This document shows positions 58,631-64,000 of a stretch of 64,000 nucleotides of DNA, piece after piece; positions within the stretch are counted from its first letter, which is position 1; every line of letters starts with the position of its first letter. Below the pieces are notes generated by a model. The model made no database searches. It saw only the letters and a program-made list of their open reading frames with translations, and was not told where the DNA came from. The position numbers and the translations under genes are program-made. Source of the DNA: Psychrobacter raelei (GTDB taxonomy: Bacteria > Pseudomonadota > Gammaproteobacteria > Pseudomonadales > Moraxellaceae); contig NZ_CP093310.2 of the NCBI RefSeq assembly GCF_022631235.3, forward strand, positions 1,798,001 through 1,862,000. Reading direction: 5' to 3'.

Positions 58631-58965
58631 ATGCAACTGTCTCGTCTATCCTCAGCATTATTACACATTCATCATACTTACACCGCAGGCTCTTTTAAGC
58701 CTTTGTACTGTCTATCAGCATCTGTATTCTTGCTAGGCGGCAGTCCACTGGCCCTAGCGCAAACTGATGAAGCTACTGAGACGCCACCAAGTGCTATGTT
58801 TGACTCTATTGTCGTTACTACGAGCGCTGACGCTTCGGCACAAGGCTTACCCGTCGCCTATGAGGGTGGACAAGTGGCCACTGGTAGCCGTGTTGGGCTA
58901 CTGGGCAACCAAGATATCATGGACACCCCTTTTTCGACCACCGCTTATACCAATGAGTATTTGAC
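58631..58965 (+). pseudogene. TonB-dependent siderophore receptor, 5' fragment
   Basis: The signal peptide and start of the plug remain: MQLSRLSSALL ... LAQTDEATETPP, then a TonB-box-like FDSIVVTTSADASAQGLPV and GLLGNQDIMDTPFSTTAYTN, which is where the plug begins. The ATG at 58631 has GGAAA upstream. After about 111 codons the sequence enters the insertion element at ~58966. The matching 3' part is at 60184-61234, so it is one broken gene. Confidence 0.85.
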
Positions 58966-60183
58966 TTCCTCCCCTCGCTAAACCGAGGGGATTCCTACAA
59001 CTAGACGGTCAAGCCCGACCGCAAGGATGTTCTTAGCAGCATTGATATCTCTATCATGCCATGTGCCACACTCAGCACACCTCCATCCTCTTATTCCAAG
59101 ACCTGCTCTACCTTTTGGACTACTACCGCTTATTTTAAGGCAGCACGAGCAGGTCTGGGTAGTGTAACTCTCATTTACCATCTCAAACTGACAACCTGCA
59201 TGCTTGCATTTGTATTCCAGTTGTCTTTTGAGTTCAAACCATCCTGCATCGTATGTCGATTTAGCCAGTTTGGTCATCGAATTGGTAAATGAGCGTGATT
59301 TAACATCACCAACCACAATCAAGGCATTATCCTTAACTAATTGGGTGGTGAATTTGTGTATGGCATCTAATCTTGAGTTTTTGATCTTGGCATGGATTGC
59401 CTTTACCCGGCTTTTATTGTTTGCACCCTGGGCTACTGCTAATTTATTCGCCCACTTTTGCGTTTGTTTAGTTGTCAGCTTATCACCGTTTGATGTGGTA
59501 GCAGATTCCTTTAAGCCTAAGTCAATACCAACGCTGCCTTTGCCACTTGCTTGTCTAGGAAAATCTTTGACGGTAATACAGGCATACCAACGATTACGGC
59601 TGTCTTGCACTATCTCAAGCGTGTTGATTTGATATAGGCTTAGATTATAGCTATCGAATACGTCTATGATAAGCTTTTGACCTTTACAGAGCGATAGCTG
59701 TATGGTTGATTTCAGTGCTTTTTTACCTGTTTGTCTGGTATGTAGATACTTGATGGCTGATTTTTTAAAGGGTATCCAACCAAGCGATTTGCGTTTGGCA
59801 TCGGGTCGGTTGGTTCGCCAATTGAGTTTGGCTTTTTTAAACTGTTTACGAGATTTGGCGTGAGTTTCATTGATAGCTTGTAAGGTTTGCGAGTGCAAGC
59901 CTAAATACTCACCACTGCCTTTGGTGTATTGGCTTAAATCATAGGCCCAAAAGTACTTACCTGTGCGTCTTAAATGCTCAAAGCTTAACGCATTAACATA
60001 GTTCCACGCATAGTTAACACTCCCAGCTAGTTTGTTTAGCTGGTTTGCATGTTTGTCTTTGATGCGTAGCTTGAGGGTTTTCATAGGGTTAGTATGGCGA
60101 GGTTAATTTTAACTTGCAATACTTTAAGTACTGATCACGACAGTGTGTGTCGCCTTATATCCACCCCCTGAAGTGGGTGGTTT
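58966..60183 (-). mobile_element. IS1341-type element (IS200/IS605 family) carrying only tnpB
   Basis: About 1.2 kb inserted in the receptor gene. The left side carries the hairpin CCCCTCG-CTAAAC-CGAGGGG at 58971-58990, which overlaps the tnpB stop; the right side has CCACCC-CCTGAAGT-GGGTGG at 60161-60180. There are no terminal inverted repeats and no target duplication that I can see, as expected for this family. No tnpA is present, so movement would need help. The ends are estimated to within about ten bases; TTGAC abuts the left end. Confidence 0.8.
58978..60084 (-). CDS. tnpB: TnpB, IS605 OrfB-type RNA-guided nuclease
   Basis: A 368-aa ancestor-type relative of Cas12. The helical N-terminal domain has the usual SVNYAWNYVNALSFEHL and QTLQAINETHAKSRKQFKKA. 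RuvC-I is GIDLGLKESATTS with its Asp; the RuvC-II position reads LIVVGDVKSRSF, with Gly where most TnpB proteins carry Glu; the zinc finger is CSCCLKISG ... CAECG, and RuvC-III is WHDRDINAAKNIL. The stop codon falls in the left-end hairpin, the place where the guide RNA scaffold is normally encoded. The ATG is at 60084. Confidence 0.9.
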   Translation of the reverse strand: MKTLKLRIKDKHANQLNKLAGSVNYAWNYVNALSFEHLRRTGKYFWAYDLSQYTKGSGEYLGLHSQTLQAINETHAKSRKQFKKAKLNWRTNRPDAKRKSLGWIPFKKSAIKYLHTRQTGKKALKSTIQLSLCKGQKLIIDVFDSYNLSLYQINTLEIVQDSRNRWYACITVKDFPRQASGKGSVGIDLGLKESATTSNGDKLTTKQTQKWANKLAVAQGANNKSRVKAIHAKIKNSRLDAIHKFTTQLVKDNALIVVGDVKSRSFTNSMTKLAKSTYDAGWFELKRQLEYKCKHAGCQFEMVNESYTTQTCSCCLKISGSSPKGRAGLGIRGWRCAECGTWHDRDINAAKNILAVGLDRLVVGIPSV

Positions 60184-61234
60184 TACAGCGACCGGTGATA
60201 AAGAAGAAAAAGGGGCTTATGCCTTTGATTATGGCAATCAACTGCCCACCAACTTGTATCGTCCGACCGCTCATAAAGATAATAGTTGGACTGATACTAC
60301 TGTCTATGGCGGTAACTTAAGTGATCCAAGGCTTGCTTCTGAGACCCAGTTCACCAGCGTGGCGCTAGCAGACACCATTAGCTTGATGGATGATAAATTA
60401 AAAGCTACCTTGGGCGTGCGCCATCAAAACATCGAAACCCGCAGCTATGACTATAGTACTCAAGTCAAAACTTCAGATTATGATGACAGTGAATGGACCC
60501 CAAGCGTTGGCTTAGTCTATCAGCCCAATAAAGACTGGTCGGTGTATGGCAACTATATCGAAAGCTTAAGTAAAGGTGAGACTGCGCCTGCTGAATCAGC
60601 AAATAAACCAGTGACAAATGCTGGTGAAGCCTTATCACCTTATGTGTCCAAGCAATCTGAGATTGGTTTAAAGTATGACAACGGTACCGTGGGCAGTAGC
60701 CTTGCGATATATCACACGACGCAGCCGCGTGCTTACGTGAATGATGCCAATACCTTTGTAGAAGCGGGTGAAAACCGCCATCAAGGTGTTGAGCTTACTG
60801 TGTTTGGTAGCCCAGCTGAGAACTTACGCTTTAACGCGGGGGTGAGCTACTTAGACGCTAAACAGACTGATACCGGCTCACAAGTATTCGATGGTAAACG
60901 CGTGATTGGTATTCCTAAGCTTCAAAGTAACTTCAATTTAGAATATGATGTTGCCTCTGTCTCCGGCTTAACTTTAACTGGTGATGTGATTCATACCGGC
61001 AGCCGTTATGCCGATGCGGCCAACACCCTAAAAGTTGATAGCTACACCACCTTAGACTTAGGTGCCCGCTACCGCACTAAGTTAGGCAAGCAAGATATGA
61101 CATTAAAAGGTGTGGTGAGCAATGTGACGGGTGAAGATTACTGGTCGGTAGGGAAATATGCAGGTAGTGAAATGGGTTATCTTAGTGCTAACGAGCCTAC
61201 CGCAGTTAAAGTGTCAGCGACTTTTGATTTCTAG
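60184..61234 (+). pseudogene. TonB-dependent siderophore receptor, 3' fragment
   Basis: The frame reads TGDKEEKGAYAFDYGNQLPT, then barrel strands such as KATLGVRHQNIETRSYDYS, WSVYGNYIESLSKGETAPA, GVELTVFGSPAENLRFNAG and ends VKVSATFDF with C-terminal Phe. About 350 residues of barrel remain. With ~111 residues on the other side, some 230-300 residues of a ~700-750-residue receptor are missing, so there is an internal deletion as well as the insertion. Siderophore-type receptor (FhuE/FpvA-like, with the KGETAP motif) is likely. Confidence 0.85.
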
Positions 61235-61447
61235 TGGTCGCTGCCCTACCATAGACACATGAGCACCAGACTTATGTGTCAGGCGGCGCACTGAGCACTT
61301 CATAAAAGGGATTAGGTCACGCCTACTCCCTTTTATTCATTATATAGGTATTGATTATATAGGGCTGTTGTTACCACAAAGCCCATGCCTAGCCTAAATA
61401 GGCGTTATGCCTCCTTCTGTTACCCACAAGTTACTTATCGAGTTACT

Positions 61448-63121
61448 ATGTCTGCTATCTCACCACCGCCCACCTCCTCCCTGTATACCCTTATCTGGAC
61501 TCAATATCGCTTGGGTTTTGTTAAAGTCATTGTCCTCAATCTTATAAATGCAGCGGTCAGTGTGGGCATCATTGCTTATATCAATCACACCTTTTTAAGT
61601 GGTCAGATTTTTGAGGCATTATCTTGGCAAAGCTTCGCTCAATTTTTGGCCATGGTACTGCTGCTACTGCTGACCTCTTTTGCGTCGCAATACGCCCTAA
61701 CCTGCTTGGGTCATCAGTTTGTTTATCAGTTGCGTACTCAGCTGGTTAAGCAAATTTTAGACACACCCGTAGCACAGGTAGATAACTTAGGCAGTGCCCG
61801 GCTCATGGCCAGCTTATCGACTGATATCCAAGCCCTAACCACAGCCTTTGTCAGAATGCCGGAGCTGGTACAGGGTATTATTTTGGCAGTGGCCGTGTCT
61901 TTATATCTGGGCAGTCTGTCTTGGCCCTTATTGCTGATTATTATGCTGTGGATTGCTTTGACCATATGGATAAGCACTTTATTGGTAAAACATGTCTACC
62001 AAAACCTCACCCACATTCGCGATATTAATGACGCGCTTTATCAAGATTATCAGTCCGTTATTGAAGGGCGCAAGGAGCTGGCGCTCAACCAGCAGCGCGC
62101 CAAGCAGTTATACACGCAAGACCTTGTTGGCCATGCTAAGGCCTACAAAAAAACCATTATCAAGGCCGATACTTATCATTTATCTGCCGTGAATTGGTCA
62201 AATATCATGATGTTTGCAGCCATTGGGGTTATCTTCGCTGTGGCCAGCTACCTTGGTTTATCGCTTGGGGTGGCCACCACCTTTGCATTGACCTTGCTGT
62301 TTATGCAGTCGCCGATTCTGCATGCGGTCGGCGCCTACCCCACCCTACAGACGGCGCAAGTGGCGCTTGATAAAATCCAATCTTTACAACTGGCTGAATA
62401 TCAGCCTGAATTTATCAGCCCCACAGCCAATAAAGCTTGGCAGACCCTAACCCTGCGCAATATAGATTATCAGTACTCAAGCCAAGATTTGATTTTAAAG
62501 CAGGTAAATTTGACCTTAAACAAAGGCGATGTGGTGTTTTTGATAGGCTCAAACGGCAGTGGCAAATCCACACTGGCCAAAGTACTTACGGGCATCTTCG
62601 CTCCGACAAGTGGCGAAATGACTCTTGATGGCCGCTTAATCACCGAGGCCAACCGTGCTCAATATCGCCAGCTTTTTTCAGCCATCTTTAGTGATCAGCA
62701 TATCTTCAAACAGCTGATTGGCAAAGACGGCAACGCCGTAGACATGGACTTGGTACAGCACTGGCAGCACCGCTTGCAACTACAAAACAAAGTCAGTATC
62801 GATGGCGATAAGCTCTCAACAGATAAGCTGTCGCAAGGCCAGCGTAAGCGTCTGGCCATGCTAACCACCGTGGCTGAACAAAAAGACATTTTGCTACTCG
62901 ATGAGTGGGCCGCCGATCAAGACCCAGCCTTTCGCAGAGTGTTTTATCAACACTTAATTCCTGAGCTAAAAGCTTTGGGTAAAACGTTATTTATTATCAG
63001 TCATGACGACAGCTACTTTGAGCATGCCGACCGCCTACTACTTATGAAACAAGGCAAGCTTGTGGAGCTTGACCCAGAACAAAGAAAGCAGGCCAGCACC
63101 GATGCCATCTCTATGTTGTAA
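61448..63121 (+). CDS. yojI: ABC exporter, YojI/PvdE-like (fused permease-ATPase)
   Basis: A 557-aa half-transporter of the cyclic-peptide/siderophore export type, close to E. coli YojI (microcin J25 export) and resembling PvdE. Six membrane helices occupy residues 1-300; family marks include LVYQLRTQLVKQIL, GRKELALNQQRAK and ADTYHLSAVNWSNIMM. The ATPase domain has Walker A GSNGSGKST, signature LSQGQRKRL, Walker B ILLLDEWAADQDPAFRR and the H-loop ISHDD. I use the ATG at 61448 (MSAISPPP), which has GAG just upstream; the frame extends 21 codons. It is near a broken receptor and a siderophore reductase, so siderophore or peptide export is likely. Confidence 0.88.
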   Translation: MSAISPPPTSSLYTLIWTQYRLGFVKVIVLNLINAAVSVGIIAYINHTFLSGQIFEALSWQSFAQFLAMVLLLLLTSFASQYALTCLGHQFVYQLRTQLVKQILDTPVAQVDNLGSARLMASLSTDIQALTTAFVRMPELVQGIILAVAVSLYLGSLSWPLLLIIMLWIALTIWISTLLVKHVYQNLTHIRDINDALYQDYQSVIEGRKELALNQQRAKQLYTQDLVGHAKAYKKTIIKADTYHLSAVNWSNIMMFAAIGVIFAVASYLGLSLGVATTFALTLLFMQSPILHAVGAYPTLQTAQVALDKIQSLQLAEYQPEFISPTANKAWQTLTLRNIDYQYSSQDLILKQVNLTLNKGDVVFLIGSNGSGKSTLAKVLTGIFAPTSGEMTLDGRLITEANRAQYRQLFSAIFSDQHIFKQLIGKDGNAVDMDLVQHWQHRLQLQNKVSIDGDKLSTDKLSQGQRKRLAMLTTVAEQKDILLLDEWAADQDPAFRRVFYQHLIPELKALGKTLFIISHDDSYFEHADRLLLMKQGKLVELDPEQRKQASTDAISML

Positions 63122-63205
63122 AAGAGCGGCAAATTTGTCTCGGTGCTTGCTCTTGTACTGATACTAAAAATGGCACTAAAAATTAAGCTGAATTTTGCTC
63201 GCAAA

Positions 63206-63230
63206 TAATAATGAAAACTATTATCATTAG
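63206..63230. promoter_or_regulatory. Fur box upstream of the siderophore reductase
   Basis: TAATAATGAAAACTATTATC ATTAG (split here) is a strong Fur-box-like match about 40-65 bases before the ATG of the next gene. Confidence 0.85.
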
Positions 63231-63269
63231 ATATTATTTATGTGAGTTTAGCAAATATTGGAGTGACTT

Positions 63270-64000
63270 ATGGCTGCTGTTTTAATGCCTGAACCTGACT
63301 TAACCCCCAACGATTTAAAATATACGGCACTTGAGGGGGAAGAAAAACAGCGTATCATCGACCATATCAATGAGGAGCACTTCAGCGAGCTGGTTGGATT
63401 TATCAAAGCGTTCACGCCGCTGACCGACCTCTCCCCTAAGCAACATGACGTTAGGTTAGTTGATATTTATGCCCAAGGTATTGGCCTTCAAGTCTCAGCC
63501 CTACCAAGCTTAGCAAGTGATGCCCCCCAAAGCGATACTCACTACTTTATTGCTTTTCCTGAGGTCATTGCGCATTTAAATGAGCTACAGTATCAGTACA
63601 TTGCGTTAAAGCAACAAGCGGATAAAAAGCTTCGAAAAAAGACCATCATACTTGCAGAAAAATTGTTTCAGGTAAAATCAGGTTTTGCTGTTACCGATAA
63701 TATGTATCGCTTGCTACTAAGCGCGCCTGCCGCCGCCTCTGATAACAGCTGCTTTCCTGTCTCTGAAGCAGGGTATGCGTATTTATTTGATTTAAGCCAC
63801 AACCTATCGTTACAGACCGCTTCTAATAGCGATACCGCCGCCGCCCAGCGTACGCATCGTTACTACACCCTGCGCAAGGTGTCTACAAACCCAACAACAG
63901 GGGATGAGGAAGCTTGGGTTGATGTGTTTTTGCACGGAGAGACATTGGGCGCTCAGTGGCTAGCTGCATTAACACCTGAAGATACGGTCAAAACCAAGCG
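63270..64000 (+). CDS. Siderophore-interacting FAD protein (SIP, ViuB-like), partial
   Basis: The gene starts at the ATG at 63270 with GGAG six bases upstream and runs off the right end after ~243 codons. The N-terminal part contains a DUF2470-like stretch (RIIDHINEEHFSELV), then an FAD-binding beta barrel with HRYYTLRKVS, WVDVFLHGETLGAQWLAAL and TPEDTVK. Members reduce ferric siderophores in the cytoplasm to release Fe(II). The strong Fur box upstream fits. It follows the YojI-like exporter at a distance of about 150 bases, with its own promoter. Confidence 0.85.
   Translation, partial: MAAVLMPEPDLTPNDLKYTALEGEEKQRIIDHINEEHFSELVGFIKAFTPLTDLSPKQHDVRLVDIYAQGIGLQVSALPSLASDAPQSDTHYFIAFPEVIAHLNELQYQYIALKQQADKKLRKKTIILAEKLFQVKSGFAVTDNMYRLLLSAPAAASDNSCFPVSEAGYAYLFDLSHNLSLQTASNSDTAAAQRTHRYYTLRKVSTNPTTGDEEAWVDVFLHGETLGAQWLAALTPEDTVKTK

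Noticed and set aside
59056..59632. Plus-strand frames inside the insertion element
   Set aside because: They are antisense to tnpB and show no transposase features; no tnpA was found.

Overview
The window looks like a chromosomal segment of a Moraxellaceae gammaproteobacterium, most likely Psychrobacter or a close relative. Grounds: moderate-to-low GC with many TTA/ATT codons, housekeeping proteins of Acinetobacter/Psychrobacter type (lysS, prfA, trpB, a long KASIII-like enzyme), and several Fur-box-controlled siderophore genes. The species call is inference from protein style, not from a search.

Layout. 1-12.8 kb is ordinary chromosome: the start of dnaX, an unrecognised 487-aa protein, lysS, prfA, a KASIII-like synthase, a NadR-type kinase, trpB, a TcyP-type cystine symporter, an FMN 2-hydroxyacid oxidase and a porin. 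At 13.0 kb lies a tRNA-Val(TAC)/tRNA-Asp(GTC) pair, followed by a terminator and a short stretch of GTGACCA repeats that look like integrase arm sites. From 13.6 to 43.1 kb is a ~30 kb defence-type island, almost all on the minus strand. It holds (a) a three-gene block of two P-loop dynamin-like GTPases plus a coiled-coil, tail-anchored membrane protein, and (b) an eight-gene block reading: acidic protein, RapA-like SNF2 helicase, DrmD-like SNF2 helicase, giant N6-adenine methylase, two glycine-zipper membrane proteins, a ~2,160-aa DEAD helicase with DUF1998 and a nuclease-like tail, and a RelE-like/UvrD helicase fusion. A sevenfold 16-bp repeat precedes the giant helicase. Block (b) is DISARM/Druantia-like but is not, as far as I can recognise, a textbook version of either. 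It is the best candidate here for an undescribed system.

43.5-52 kb returns to chromosomal cargo: a Fur-controlled siderophore cluster (lipoprotein, Fes/IroE-like esterase, FepA-like receptor), a WG-repeat protein, an SBF-type transporter, an isochorismatase-like hydrolase and a small lipoprotein. At 52.1 kb the tRNA-Val/tRNA-Asp pair, its terminator and the GTGACCA region recur. The second tRNA-Asp lacks one base in its T-stem. A third, decayed copy of the tRNA-Asp 3' end, terminator and arm region lies at 54.3-54.65 kb. Between copies two and three are a hypothetical gene, a frameshifted homocysteine S-methyltransferase and a relic type I-C-like CRISPR array fused to it. A second relic array lies at 56.7-56.9 kb beyond an Lrp/AsnC regulator and an amino-acid exporter. 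No cas gene and no integrase is visible.

57.3-64 kb carries a SotB-like efflux pump and a second iron locus: a TonB receptor broken by an IS1341-type TnpB element and apparently missing its middle, a YojI/PvdE-like ABC exporter, and the start of a Fur-controlled siderophore-interacting reductase that runs off the end.

The genes work together as two iron-uptake clusters probably under Fur, and one tRNA-adjacent hot spot where defence modules and CRISPR debris have accumulated.
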